This document shows positions 44,804 to 57,779 of a stretch of DNA of 64,000 nt, one piece after another. A program made the translations under genes and the position numbers. The stretch is taken from the NCBI GenBank assembly GCA_032622095.1, contig CP136061.1, positions 192,642,369 to 192,706,368 on the forward strand. Reading direction: 5' to 3'. A model generated the notes under the pieces. It did no database searches and was not told where the DNA came from. It saw only the letters and a program-made list of their open reading frames with translations. Within the stretch, counting starts at the first letter, position 1; the number at the start of each line of letters is the position of its first letter. This stretch comes from Siphonodentalium dalli (lineage: Eukaryota > Mollusca > Scaphopoda > Gadilida > Siphonodentaliidae).

Positions 44804-45819
44804 TACTCTTGAGTGCCTAATAAACATACAGGGCGGAATAAACATACAGGACAGAATATTCCCATTTTTTAAATAAACATACAGGGCGGAATAAACATAC
44901 AGGGTGGAAATTTACCCAAATCTATTGGAATACTCATTTAAAATCAACCATAGCTCGTCCTATTATTGTACTAGTACTAACTAATGTATATGTTATTACT
45001 ACATTGTAATCCACTTTGAGAAATGGATTGTATATTCAGCAATAGTATCCTTACTATAGTAAGTACTAGTACTAATACTAAATACAATTTGGGATCCAAG
45101 GATATATATACTACTAGTAGTATGTTTTGCGAGATACTTTAACATATACAAAAATCACCCACTAATACTACTACCGGTACTGTTCATGTACTACACTTAT
45201 CAGCAGAAACTGCAACACTTGGAAAATAGAGTAAGGTGAGTATTTGGTAAGTATTCTTTTCATAACAATATGCATTTACATTTACAAATAGAATTTATAT
45301 GAGAACCCACGCGAGCCTGCTGGAATAATGTCAGGTTGCCTTTCAAGAACATTTGAAATTTGTACAGAAAATACACCAGCTGGTTTGTAGAAGTTTTCAT
45401 AGCCATGGCATGGCTCAAAAAACTTAACCATCAGTGGATATTCATCTGTCACACAGCCTGGCAAAGAATGGTTTCCGGTTCGCACCACAACATATGTTCC
45501 AGTGGTCAAATTCTGGCTAAAGTTTGTCACCAACTGGTCGGTAGGCATACTAGTACAAGTTTTACTAGTAGAAGGATCGCACATGTCTGAGTCATTTTCT
45601 GATTCGTCACATGGGGGAGTACTAGTATTAGTAGGCCTACTAGTGCCAGGTTCGCAGTTGCTACTAGTACATGCTGGTTCGTATAGAGTCTGAAGTGAGT
45701 GAAGTAAAAAAAAAAAAATGTAATAAACGTACAGGGCCACCAAATAACGATCGTACAGGCGGGAATTTGAACTCAAATTTAACAATCGTACATGTACGTT
45801 TATTAGGCACTCAAGAGTA
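44804..45819 (-). mobile_element. 1-kb TIR element carrying a last-exon-like ORF
   Basis: Ends TACTCTTGAGTGCCTAATAA and TTATTAGGCACTCAAGAGTA, a perfect 20-bp inversion. AAACATACAGGGCGGAATAA is repeated next to the left end. The superfamily is not recognised. CCCTAC lies next to both ends, but the left side is an expanded CTAC repeat, so the duplication is unclear. Confidence 0.75.
45282..45689 (-). CDS. Terminal exon of an unrecognised transposon protein
   Basis: 135 codons after a good acceptor (pyrimidine tract, CACTTCAG at 45690). A Ser/Thr/Pro/Cys-rich linker is followed by a compact domain: NFSQNLTTGTYVVVRTGNHS, LPGCVTDEYPLMVKFFEPCH, FSVQISNVLERQPDIIPAGS. The pattern resembles small beta-barrel tails at the C-terminus of some transposon proteins, but I cannot name it. 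It is unbroken over its length. No upstream exon is present in the element. Confidence 0.5.
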   Translation of the reverse strand, partial: TLYEPACTSSNCEPGTSRPTNTSTPPCDESENDSDMCDPSTSKTCTSMPTDQLVTNFSQNLTTGTYVVVRTGNHSLPGCVTDEYPLMVKFFEPCHGYENFYKPAGVFSVQISNVLERQPDIIPAGSRGFSYKFYL

Positions 45820-46047
45820 CCCTACAGGTCCCCGTTAGTTAATTTCTTTATATGCCCAATCCAGTCATCAACCTATCAGCAACACGAAAGTCTTGCATAG
45901 ATTGTATTCATCCCATCTACACGCAATGTACATTTCCCTAGATTTCGAGTTTGTGACCACTCATGCTTCCGTACGTTGTCTTATCCGAATAGCGTTTGCA
46001 TAAACATTTCACAAACAGTCATCTCCAAGTGAAGCTGTTTGCTTTAT

Positions 46048-46989
46048 CAGGGTTTCCGCCAGTGGAAAATTAATGAGTCCGTATTGGGCAAACACATAAT
46101 GCGACGGGACCACCATGGTTTATCCCGTCGGGCGAAAATTTAGCTATTTGTCACTGAAAAGTAGTCATTTCCTTGTTAGTTATTTATAAGATTCCAACAG
46201 GTATAATTAAACACTACAAATCATCTATGAATTGACCAATAATATCTTGCAAGGAGAATTGAATTAAGTGTTTCCAAGAATTTCAAGTAGCTTCTGTGAA
46301 AATGAAACCAAAAGGATATATGTCTGCATTAGACCAACAACTATAGTGACGACCACTGTTATGGAACAGAGTTTTAGCACATGTGTTATGAAATATAATT
46401 GAGTTTTGGCGGGAAATGTGAACATGTGCGTCGTTGTTTGTGCTTGGGGCCCAGTCGGGATAACAAAACTATTAATTGACCATACTTTGACTTTATCTCC
46501 ATATTGGGGGATACGTTTTTGCGTTTATCCTCGATGCATGTACTACATGTATGGCTTCAATGAATGGTGTTACTATGTCACTGATTTGGGACATGTTCGG
46601 TATTATTGTGATTTAAATCACTTGGGATTTTGTGGAGTATGGCAATACACTTATATTCAGAGTAGAGAATCACATGTATTTTTCAGTAACTTCACTGACT
46701 TCAACTCAAAACAAATGAAAGAAATGATTAAAGACTGTTAATTAAATGAGACTAAGGTCATGGTAATCCCATGCATATCAGTGCTCAGCAGTCCGCCATT
46801 CTTTGATGTTACAGTGACATTTTTATGTGTGTATTACGCAGTATATAAAGTCACTATTTGACTACACACCAAACATTACGTTGTAGTTTTGGCGCTTTTA
46901 TTTCAACAGATTGTTATTGACTTTAGGTACATGTATACATCTCAAACAGATCATTCGATGGATACTGAGCCATAGTAACGGAAACCCTG
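46048..46989. mobile_element. hAT-like element with CAGGGTTTCCG ends
   Basis: CAGGGTTTCCGCCAGTGG and GGAAACCCTG are inverted. CTTTAT occurs directly outside both ends (TGCTTTAT and ACTTTATT), shifted by one base. The open frame 46406-46741 inside has no recognised family and is not called as a gene. Confidence 0.5.
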
Positions 46990-47159
46990 ACTTTATTCAA
47001 TCAGGTGAGCCACATAAATTGAATGCTCATGACCTTCAAAAAGATATGACATGTGATTATAAAAGGGCAACTTTCTACTTTTTCGAACAAAATCTGATAA
47101 TTTCACAAAACATGCTACCAGACGTCAGTAAGCTTTAATTAAACCAATGTTAATTGTGC

Positions 47160-47400
47160 TTAAGCCGTTGTGACTCAAAGAGTTTATTGTTTCTTTGTAG
47201 ATGAGATAGTGGTACACAACTAATTAAACTCAATTCGATTTGCGCTTTTCGTGTTATGTCCAAAATCGATAGAGACGTGTAAATCATATTACAAATGTAG
47301 CTCAATCAGGCTATGATGGACAAAATGAGCTACGTAGCACGTTTTGGATTCATGCCTGACCTGTTGTCTGCTGTTGACAGTGCAATGTTACAGAATATAG
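47160..47400. repeat. Inverted diverged copy of 41520-41985
   Basis: ATGTAGCTCAATCAGGCTAT, TTTCGTGTTATGTCCAAAAT and CATGCCTGACCTG correspond in reverse to ATAGCCCGATTGAGCTACAT, ATTTTGGGCATAACACGAAA and CAGGTCAGGC near 41550-41880. The left copy was split by the mariner-type MITE. Confidence 0.55.
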
Positions 47401-47762
47401 TATAACATTATGTGTAAATAAACTGGGTGTGTAACACAAGTAAAATCTCTTTCTATATATAATTTTATATTGTGATGTTACCATATGTGTGACATCACAT
47501 TGTATTGGTGAAGATTCAAATCACATGATTATATGTGAATTGTCCATAAATTTTTTAACTACACGTACATCACATAAGAATATGTGAATTGTCCATAAAT
47601 TTCTGAACTACATGTATATCATATGAGAATGCTTCAACAGTTTTCTGTACACACTCCTGAATCTGAAACAATGCATGGCCTTTTATGGCATTTTAGCGTT
47701 GGAGAGAAGATACCTTGGTGTACTGGTAAGTTCACCTTTAAGGATGAACACGCAGTTCAGTT

Positions 47763-47957
47763 TCATCTTAACAGTTCCTCATTCATGACCTTTCGGTCAG
47801 TTGAATTTTTGTCACAACTGAAGAACAAATGGTGAATAGGGTCCAATTGACCACATTCACATATTGGAGATTGAGCAAAACCTAATTTATGGATATGATC
47901 ATTCAGTTTGCAATGCCCAAGTTTTAGGCGATTGATTTTTATATCAGTGTTATGCAT
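47763..47957 (-). pseudogene. LINE C-terminal fragment (zinc-knuckle region)
   Basis: It encodes INRLKLGHCKLNDHIHKLGF, then SPICECGQLDPIHHLFFSCD. The LxxGHxxLNxHLxxxG...CxCG...HxxxxC pattern is the tail of Jockey/I-like LINE proteins. Only about 60 codons survive. Confidence 0.65.
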
Positions 47958-49583
47958 GCTAAATATAGATTTATGTTGTTGATGTCACTTTGCAAGTGCC
48001 ACACCATAAAATGTTTGCTTTTATTTTCTTAATTAATGTGTTAGTTAGAGTGATATTCTGTGTGCAATAGCATGTGGTTGGACAATATTTGGAAGTGCCT
48101 GAAATGTGTCACACAAAATGACAACGTGTCTGTTTTTTTGGGTCTTTTTCATGCCATGACACTTCGAAGAAATTTACAGCTAATACCATCTATTTACAAT
48201 GAATACCTCTTTCTGAATTGTTTGAGCACATCATTTGTCGATTAAGTAGAAGTAAAATCAAATTTCATCACTTTATCACTATATTGTTTCTGACACCTGT
48301 GTGTACATATTTGACTATGTCTGATCTGCGACGTTGACAACTCTTTATCTGAGAGTAAAGAAATTGACGTCTTCACAACTTTTCATGTGCATATCAAACT
48401 CAAGGTAATTTGTTTTACAATTTCACTCGGAATGCACACTGATCAGGGTGGGAGGTGTATTCCTATCAATAGTTTTCTACCGTACGCAATCATTTTCAAT
48501 TGTGGCATTGCTGTATAGTTAAATAATATGGCTGAATGGTCATTGTCGCATGGTTTAGAATCTCTTAAACGTGTAAAAAGACACCCAGGATGTCCCAAAT
48601 GTGCAAAAAGACACCCAGCATCTCCAGGTCTCATAAAAAATTGATTTGAGTCGCATGTTTAATTATTATTACAATAACTATTTGTTTATAATTTTTGAAT
48701 GAAATTTGCATGGGTATTCCACCTGCGTTGAACTTGACTGTCAGACGACCGAGACTGTGAGATGCTGGGTGACTTTTTTCACGTTCTCCTTGAGTGCCCC
48801 CCTTAACTTCTGGTAAACAGACATATCAGATTCTAGGAGCATAAATGATGCATACAAAAGTTAAGCAGCATTTATATCAATTTTTATGTTGTGTCTAACA
48901 TTGTGCATGTGTGTTTTTGTAGATATTTGTATTTAGAAGCAGCATGTTTTGGTTAAAATAAGCTTCCCAGGTCAGCTGTCTGCAAGCATGAATCATGTAA
49001 GTAAGACATACATGTATGTACTAGTATTTTCTGCATTCTTACTGTTAAAATATTTACCATCAGAGTTAAAACCCAAATATTACAGCAACGGCAAGGCGAT
49101 CCAATTATATCTGTTCATACTCTGCATGGAAATACTGGGAAATGCTATTTGCAGAAATATTGGAATTAAAGAAATAATAATTGGAGATATGATTATTAAA
49201 ATTAGCCAATATGCTTAGGGTGATTCTACCATGCTAGGGACAAAAAAGTGCAAAAAATGAATTTTTTCAAACTCACATGGCGTTTTTTATATGTATTTTA
49301 TTTTAAAGTATAGATTACCCAGATTCTGGAAAGTATAGAACCATTATTGACTGATCGGTCAGTTAAATGTTATGCTGACTACAATTTGGGGTTAGAGTTG
49401 TGTTTTATATTGAGGAAAAGAATGCATCATAGTCATACCTCGTGGAATTGATATATTGACAACTAAAACATTGGATATTCAAAACTTTGTGGTAAATACT
49501 ATGTTAATTGGAAAAAATATAGTTGCATTTGAAGTGTGAGTATATCAATTGGTAAAATATGATTCGTCACACTTTCAGTTGGT

Positions 49584-51909
49584 GGTCACAAACGTAACGC
49601 TTTTAACAATGAAGTTTTTGTAATAAATGGAGTGCATTGTCTCAGACTTTGAGTTTGCATATTCACTGACTGTATAACATAGCGGAACTTTTTATCAAGA
49701 AATTTCAGTGTTCTTTAATATCTTGTTGTTAATACAGGGATGTCTATTTGGTCACACACGTAACGTTACGTGTGTGACATCCCAAGCAAAGAGTTAATAT
49801 ATGGGACTAAGGGGATCATTCAGTCAGAGAGTTAAACTGATAATGATCTGGGTGTTATAAATTAATACTCAGATGCTCATACTGCCTGTAATACATGTAT
49901 TTTATTTCAGGCTCATAGTCTATGTACATGTATTCCTTCAACTGCATTATATAGTGCTCAGGATTGTAAATATTAGTACATATAGACTAATATAATAGTG
50001 GACTTTGGCATGGTGTTATGATGCCCACATCAAAATGAGCAATGGGGGGGATGCCACAGTCTTGGGCACACAAACAAGGCAATTGCACTGCCTTGCTCAA
50101 CAGAAGCTTGTATTCTGCTAATGATGAATGGACAACCTGCAGTCAGAGCAGTTTTAGCCAGTCCAAATTTTAAATAGTATCTAGATAACATTATAGAGAA
50201 CCATGAATATCAGATTATGTTACATTATATACATTTTTCATACAAAATGTAAGTTAGCGCATTTTGCATGCCAAAATTTTCAATAGTATTACGGAGTGAT
50301 TTGTACGTCTCTTTAAATAAGTTTAGTTAATACAATTATTGTGTTAAGGTTTGGTCAATGTATGAAGTGACCATTGTAAGTGCCGTTGTTATATGGTCAT
50401 GTAGTTCACATGTAAAGTGTGGACCAAACGCTCTTCATATGCATTTGTTAATATCACGGAGTTCACTTACAAAGCAAAGAAAGCACAAATACTGCAACTA
50501 CATGAATTCCATTCACATACGTAGCGAGGCTACTTTGTTTATATAAACATCGGAGGTCATGTTGTCTAATACAAACATGCTGTAAAACAGCTCAAAACGA
50601 GAGCTATTGGGGGGGTAATCGCATCATGTGACGCTGAGGTCAATCTGTATCTGGTAAGATATACATAGTCGAAATATAAGTCTCCATATGTCAGTATTCC
50701 GAGTTGTCACATATATAGATAATTATAAATGTAAACATAATCAGGATAAGCGCACAATAGTTATGTGATACCCTTGATACATGGGGAGGGGGTTGCTTGT
50801 GTCACAAGCAACACAACAGACTAAACGTTTATTGAATTTTTTTTTTTTACAAGAACATCACTATAGGGCTTGGCAGAAAACACCCATGGCAATTCCAACA
50901 AAGGGCAATAACTGTCTGAATATTGGCGGGGGGGGGGGGGGGGGGGACACAAATTTGAACTTGATCTGTATTTTGCCATACATATCAAAATTGTTATTCA
51001 GTGAGACTATCTAAAGTTATAATACGGAAGCCAGATGCAAAGGGATGGACGGACAGACAGGCAGACCAATCACATAATATGTCCCATTTTTTAAAACGGG
51101 CATTCAAAATTGATCCCATATTTATTATAAAATATTTTTACACAAACATGCACTTTTATGCATGTTGGAATTGGAGTTTTTAATATATATAGATGTAGCA
51201 TACATGAAGTATGGCTCAAAGTACTATACAGTTTGCCTACCATCTGATATCTGGATAAAAGTGTAAACTCTAGTGCTCTTCAGAATACATTTTATGCACA
51301 TTGACGCATTGTATAATATACCAATCGTATATCTGTCACACACGTAGCAGTTTCTGGAGATAACAGGGTTCATATGTTTAAAATGTGTCAATATATAAAG
51401 GAACAAGATTTTATTCACTTGCAACAATTAGCATCTCCCTGATTATTAATAAAGGCTAGCTTTTCTGGTTACCATTTATAATATTTCAGAAGGTCACACA
51501 CGTAACAATTTTTGTGTCACACACGTAACGCAGCTAAATTTTTTATTTTGGGATCAGGACACTTCAGTTCAAACGTTACATTCATCCCAAAAGTATTATT
51601 TTCAAAATTGAGTATCCCTTCAATAACTTTAGATAGCTTGTAATTTTTGATGGTGAAAGAATTCACAGAAATTAGGTTTCAAAATAAGCTCATCTAAAAA
51701 CCTGATTTTTCTGAGGTCACACATGTAACGCTCGGTAAAAAATCTTCCATCTCCATTATGATGCAATGTTGGTCAATTATACTAAAATATATCATAGAAG
51801 GTCTCATTACGGATAGAATGACCATACTGCATACCTATAACATGGGATACTTCGCAAATTATGTCAACATAAAGGCTCAAAATATTCTCTGAATGTCACA
51901 CACGTAACG
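49584..51909. repeat. Scattered GTCACACACGTAACG motif
   Basis: GTCACACACGTAACG or a one-base variant occurs near 49584, 49751 (as a palindrome with CGTTACGTGTGTGAC), 51334, 51492, 51515, 51715 and 51895. Spacing is irregular. The text between is AT-rich and non-coding. Confidence 0.7.
50927..51110. repeat. Poly-G run and GGACGGACAGACAG-tailed repeat unit
   Basis: A G tract at about 50927-50946, then CAAATTTGAACTTGATCTGT and ATGGACGGACAGACAGGCAG, related to the repeat at 960-1325. Confidence 0.6.
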
Positions 51910-51959
51910 AAATAATGACCCACATCACACAACTCTTTTCTTAGACAGGAGTTCTGAGT

Positions 51960-53275
51960 CACTCGACAAGACTGACAGAAAAGATCAAGATTCTTTCAGG
52001 TCTAGCTATTAATTACAACAAAACATTAGCAGTTTGGATTGGCAATGAGCAGGATTGTACAGATGACATATACATGTACATGTATATGCGTTAAATGGAA
52101 AATTAATTGGAACCCCGGGGAACCCCCGAATAATGTTTCCTCCTTTGTATCATATTATCTCACCGCAAATCAGATATGCTCTAGTGAATATAGAAAAACT
52201 TTTATGAACATGGTCCAGCGGGAACTTTATGCCCCTTGGACAGATAACAGTTATACAACCCTTATCCTATCAAAATGTCATTTCTTTTCCAAAACATTCT
52301 CAATCCAGACACAACATTTATTAATCAATTGACCACAACATTATACATTATACATTTTCATTTTGGAAAGTAAAATAGCCTGGATTTCCCAAAATCAGCT
52401 CCAGCAAATGTATTCGAAGGGTGGATGTGGAATTGTTAATAGAAATAGTATTATGCATTCAATGAAAACCTAAAACCTTGCTGTCAATAGTAATGAGTTG
52501 ATGACCCTTTCTGATCTGATGGGATAAATGTATGGGCTAATTACATGTGTAATGAAACCATTACACCTAATAAATCAGGAGATTTTCTAAGCAATATTAT
52601 TACAGATAATCATGGAGTTACTCTGAACAGGAAACCCATAGAGTGTCATGGACTCGATAGAAAAGGAATTTATTTTATAAATGACATGATTAACAAGCAT
52701 GGTTGCTTAATGCGTCAAGAGCAATATGAAGACAATTTTGACATCAAAGTTGATTTCTTAATTTTTTAACTGTACAAGCAAGGTTGTTGAAAAGTAACCA
52801 ACTAAGACAATTAACTATATATCGACTCACGTGTTCATCATCTAGAGACAATTATAAAGCTATGGCACTCTTAGAAATAGTGATACCTACCGTAAGTCTA
52901 GATTCAAATGTCAATCCGATCAGAATATCCAAGCAGATGAAGGAGTGTTGGCAAATGATGGTCACCCCTTTTATAAGCTGCCAAGATACTAAATATCGAT
53001 GGTTCCAACACCGAATTAATACAAGAATTCTTGGAACAAATTAAATTCTGAAGACAGTAAAAAGATAGTCATTTATGCACTTTTGGTACACAAGGAACAG
53101 AAACGATGAAACACCTACTATGGGAATGCCAACATGTACGTATAATATCAGCCCTCGTAATTGGCTATGGCAATCAGCAATGCCGAAGACATTTGCTGAA
53201 GCAAACAGGGCCATGGCAAAGTGTTGCCATAGAGGATTGCCAAAGCCAAACAATCTGAATTAAGAGGGCTGGTGT
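51960..53275 (+). pseudogene. L1/Tx1-like LINE ruin
   Basis: In order, in shifting frames: IKILSGLAINYNKTLAVWIG (51978), KWKINWNPGEP (about 52085), a middle part with CGIVN (52430), PLxCNETITPNKSGDFLSN (about 52545), GLDRKGIYFINDMIN and FDIKVDFLIF (52650-52765), TKYRWFQHRINTRILGTN (52990), and FGTQGTETMKHLLWECQHV (53080-53140). SGLxINxxKT, KGIxxIxDxxN, FxIKxxFL and the CTFC...HLxWEC knuckle are typical of this LINE group. Many stops and frameshifts. Confidence 0.7.
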
Positions 53276-53836
53276 AATATATACACCTACGTGTAATATA
53301 AATTCATTGTTTAGTACATGTAAATACAAAAACAAAAGACAACTACTGTTATTGACTACATATACATGTACACTGAATTATGGCAAAATTGTTATGATAA
53401 CTGAATCTATCTAGCAGACTTGAATGTCATATGACTGACCCCCAACATAATATATTTTAACTAGTGAAAGCCACATATGAAACAGCAATATCATAGCAGG
53501 TTATCTTCAATGTAGACAAAACAAACTCTAATCTGGTGCTTAAATATTTGAACCCAACTCACTTCCCTCATCTCTATATAATTTTACCCCATCTTCTCCA
53601 TCCTTCTATTTTAACTGTAACCAATCCCCTCCATGAAAAAAAAAACAGGAAGAACAGGGGTCGATTTATTTTTTTTAATTTTTGTAGCATTTTGCAGCAT
53701 TGGGTAGATTTTATAAAATGTAGCATTCCCAACCATTACATTGTTTTTTCATTGTAAAATGGTTAGCAGAAATTGGAAATTGCATCGCAAATTGTGATGC
53801 GAATTCAGTTAAATCGAGCCCTGATGAGCCATAACT

Positions 53837-54045
53837 TTATTTAAGAAATGAATGTAGTGGGTGTGTGATATTTGGGGGATATGGATCTGTGGGCATTGGG
53901 GTACATTGTGTAAAAGTTAACACTAAATGTGCCCCCCAGTGACCACAGGGACGTATCGTATCCCCCAATAACACACACACACTACATTCATTTCTTATAT
54001 TTATATATCTTTTTGATGATTTATTCCCATAAAAAAGCTGAGTGT
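53837..54045. mobile_element. Palindromic MITE, family F copy 2
   Basis: TTTAAGAAATGAATGTAGTG on the left, CACTACATTCATTTCTTA on the right; the inner arms pair GTGTGTGATATTTGGGGGAT with ATCCCCCAATAACACACAC. The ends correspond to the inner arm of the copy at 12183-12402. Confidence 0.65.
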
Positions 54046-54528
54046 ATTCTTATTTATTTTCACAAAATGACCGATAATCTAAGACCACCCCATGCAGCAC
54101 ATTAAGTCAGCCCGATATAAGATTTCCAAACCTAGCTGTGATAATGTGATCGATATGAATATTAAACTGGTTTCAGATGCAATTCGGCTGAACTTTGAAA
54201 AGCTTGCCCAATCTGCTGACCACTTTTAGTCAGATTAGGTCAACAATTTGTAACTTCCTGTTCGTGATACTCTCGAGAGATCTCTACATTATTGGGATGT
54301 AAACGGGTGACCCAATTGGCAATTGACCAATCACCAAACAGGATTTAGTGTATCGTGGACAAGATATGTAAATATATATCTTTATTACAATGTTATTTTT
54401 GACATGTATGTGAAATTATGTATCTACATTACTAGTATATCGGAAGTGTTACCAGTTTGTTTTATTGTAAATATGCCTTGTTCTTAATTTCAATTTTTTT
54501 TTTTTTAAATTACAGCATCAAAACTTTA

Positions 54529-54671
54529 TTAACCTTTTCAGTGCCAAGTCCGATTTTTGTATCTTAGAGCTCTTTCATCAATGTATCACATTATTATAAT
54601 CAATAAATTTGAAAAATGATCAAGGAAATATGGGTTGATACAAAAATCGGACTTGGCACTGAAAGGGTTAA
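54529..54671. mobile_element. TTAA-ended palindrome, family C copy 2
   Basis: TTAACCTTTTCAGTGCCAAG to CTTGGCACTGAAAGGGTTAA. The loop side differs from copy 1: only one GAGCTC remains. Confidence 0.75.
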
Positions 54672-55599
54672 AACATTTCAGCTGACAACATCATATTGGT
54701 ATGTTTATCAGTTCTGGGTTATTTCTTCAAAAGATGTGGTAGACATTTCACCAAAAGGGTTTTTTTTTGTCACCTCATGAGAGCTCAAGATTAGACTAAT
54801 GTCAATCAATTCTCACAAATTGTCTGCTTGCATGAGTAGTCATAGTATATCAACAAAATATTTACATAAGATGAATGATATTGAAATTTGCATGTACTGA
54901 GTTACAGTTTTGATTGCTGTTCGCATGCCTGTGCTATATACAAAACAATTACCTGTAGAACAAAATGAATCAGAAAAAAATATTTTTTATAGTGTACATT
55001 AACACAATCATAATTAAACAAATTTTGATAACCAACCATTCAATGGTGAGTGATACAATACATTGCCTTTAGCAACCCTTTTCAGCAAGTTGCCACCTTC
55101 AGTTGGTTTGAGAAATTTATTTGTCTGATTTGCAAATAATAATACAAAAATTATCTGAAAATTTCAATACATTTGAAAATTGGATGAGATTATTATCCTT
55201 CTTATTTTGTGCTGCACTGTATTGCAGATATTGTTGACTATAACACAATTATTTCTAGAAGTTCAACAGACAAGATTTAATGTTGGTTTATGAAATTATT
55301 TGACATAATCTGTGTCAAGATGCACTGTATCCGTTGACACATTATTAGTGAAATCCAGTCTAGCTCAAGCACAAACCAAGATTTCATTATAATCGACTGG
55401 GTCTTGGGACATTTGTACTCAACTTGATTTCAGAGATGAACAGGGAATCAACAGTCTGCAACAGCTCTTTAAAATTTATGTTTCCAAGTTAAAGCACTGT
55501 TTATTAATTTTGATTGACATGAGACAATGCCCACATCTGTTAATAACAATGACAATTCGCTAAATGGTTTAAGTTAAACCTCCGTCAAGCGGGTATTGT

Positions 55600-56260
55600 C
55601 GGAAAAAAATGGTAGCAAGCTGTGCCGCACAACTTATCCTTCACAGGGTTTATCTGACATAAACTCAAAAGACAATCGCGAGGTGGCGACAAAAATATAT
55701 AATAAGCAAGAAGGAAATGGTGATATAATGACATACAGTAATGCCCTAAGTAATCGACTCCTTAACCACAGCAGAATTATGGGTAACTTTTCAGGATTTA
55801 GTTGGAAATATGGCTTGTTGCCATTCATCGGAAAGTTCTCCCCGAGAGCTTTCCGATGAATTGCAACAAGCCATATTTCTGACTAAATCCTGAAAAGTTA
55901 CCCATAATTCTGCTGTTGTTAATGAGTCGATTACTTAGGGCATTACTGTACAAGCTACATGTATCTGTTCTTTGAAATGTTATTGACATGACATACTGTT
56001 GTGCTATCTCCTTATTTAGAGAATGAACAATCACTTTACTATGATTTACAATACAACTGTAGTAAAATCCTTATTTGGTGTGTGACATAATTATATGTTA
56101 AGATAAAATACGAACTGGATTGATATATTTTAATCGCTTTGCAAAAACAATTCTACTAGGTACCATATACGTTTTCTGCCTGATCATTCCCCAATTATGA
56201 AGTAACATGCATTAGCTGGATTTTTAACTGACAAGTAGTATGGGTAACTTTGTCAACTTT
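55600..56260 (-). mobile_element. Decayed hAT-like repeat, inverted relative to 4430-5093, split by a MITE
   Basis: ATCCTTCACAGGGTTTATCT and CTTATTTGGTGTGTGACATA, AAACATTAGCTGG-type text match the 4.4-5.1 kb copy in reverse. The family D MITE at 55736-55948 interrupts it. Confidence 0.5.
55736..55948. mobile_element. mariner-type palindromic MITE, family D copy 2
   Basis: CAGTAATGCCCTAAGTAATC to GATTACTTAGGGCATTACTG, with TA on both sides (55734-55735, 55949-55950). The centre is TTCTCCCCGAGAG. It is slightly more diverged between arms than copy 1. Confidence 0.83.
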
Positions 56261-57779
56261 TGTACAGTTAACAAGTGCGACATAACAGATATCTTGGAAT
56301 AACTAGGTGTCGGAACAGTCAAACACTGTGGGTGTGGCTTGGTGGAGTTTTGAAAAGTGTGAATTAATTGCCTTTTGCAGGAAGCTATCGATTGGTCGAG
56401 ACATCACATTCTTCTGTGCGATCACTCTGCGAGAAATTTCATTGGAGTGTTACCACCGGTTTGAATTAAAATGAGACCAGGTGTGATTTCAATGAGGCTT
56501 AATGAAAACTATGTTTATCTATTTTTGAATGTCTGCTTTTCCACTAGATAAATTAATGGGTGACCATCTAGAGGGTTCCAAATGTGTCTAATATAGGTAA
56601 CTTTTTATGAGGAAGATAATGGTTCAGTTTGAAAATTTCAAAAGTGATGCTGTCAGAGACAGGTATGGAAAAAGTGGAGAGGCATCACAATTGTTATTTT
56701 TTTTTTGTGGTGATTTCCATCAAGCATATAGTTATATTCACTAAAAACCCCTTTTATATCATTAAAAAAAAACATTACATATTTCCTTATCTCTCATTAG
56801 TCATGATGAGGCGTGTGCTTCCTGGGATAAAAATTTTAATTGATTTCGGCAGATTAAGACTATTTCAAAAAGCTGCACATGGCACCAACACCAGACAATG
56901 CAAAACATGATTGCTTTGTTCATCAAAGTTAAATTCTTGTCCAACTTCAAAACTAAGTGGCAAATTGGGGGATTATATTTTCCGTTGCCAGCCAGGATGC
57001 GCAATACTGTCGTACAAGGTACATGTACACGGTTGTGAAAAGTCTCAGCTAATGCTGTAAATGTACCGGGGGGAGGCACCAAAATTTATCAAACAACTTT
57101 TTTCATTGAATTTTCATACAAACTTATATACCGGTACATGTACAAGGAATCAAATGGGTTAATGTTCCCAAAATGGTCTGTTGGAGGCAGGTTGGGGACC
57201 AAGAATCAAGATTTACTATCCAGTAAATTCTTATGAATACATGTATTTATTAACTCTTAGAAAACATACGGTATACATTCTATCAAACATTGTGGATACT
57301 GGTACTTTTTAACCTGGATATTAATGCCAGGTAACCTGGCAGGTACTATTATACCTCTATGACTGAAGGAAATGGTGGGTATGCTGGATTGCATGCGTTT
57401 TATCCTCCGTACGTTCATCCTTTTCAGCTGATATTTCAACCACCGGTTGTCGGGATTTCAATGAAATTTGGTATGGATGTTCACTACTATGAAGACATTC
57501 AATGGAGTGTTCAATCGCTTTGTTCAGGTTCCAAACATTAATACATGACAACAGCATGCATATTATAATTTAACATCACTATTGGCCTTGTTACAATGAA
57601 AATAATGTTAAAGCCGAAAATGTGACGCATCAACTAGACTATCATTTTGCTATTGAAAAGTAAAAGCAATTACTATTGGTGTCCTTTTAGAACATCGAAA
57701 TACATGTAGATAAATCAAACGGATGAAAATATCTAAATCAAGTAAGATAGTGTTTTTCAGGTGGCACTCTTTGGTCATA

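Noticed and set aside
46406-46741. 111-codon plus-strand ORF with many Tyr and Cys
   Set aside because: No recognisable domain, inside a hAT-like element, no start or splice context that supports a gene.
54531-54671. Rho-independent-type terminator
   Set aside because: The hairpin is a TTAA-ended MITE with a second copy at 5782; the genome is eukaryotic.
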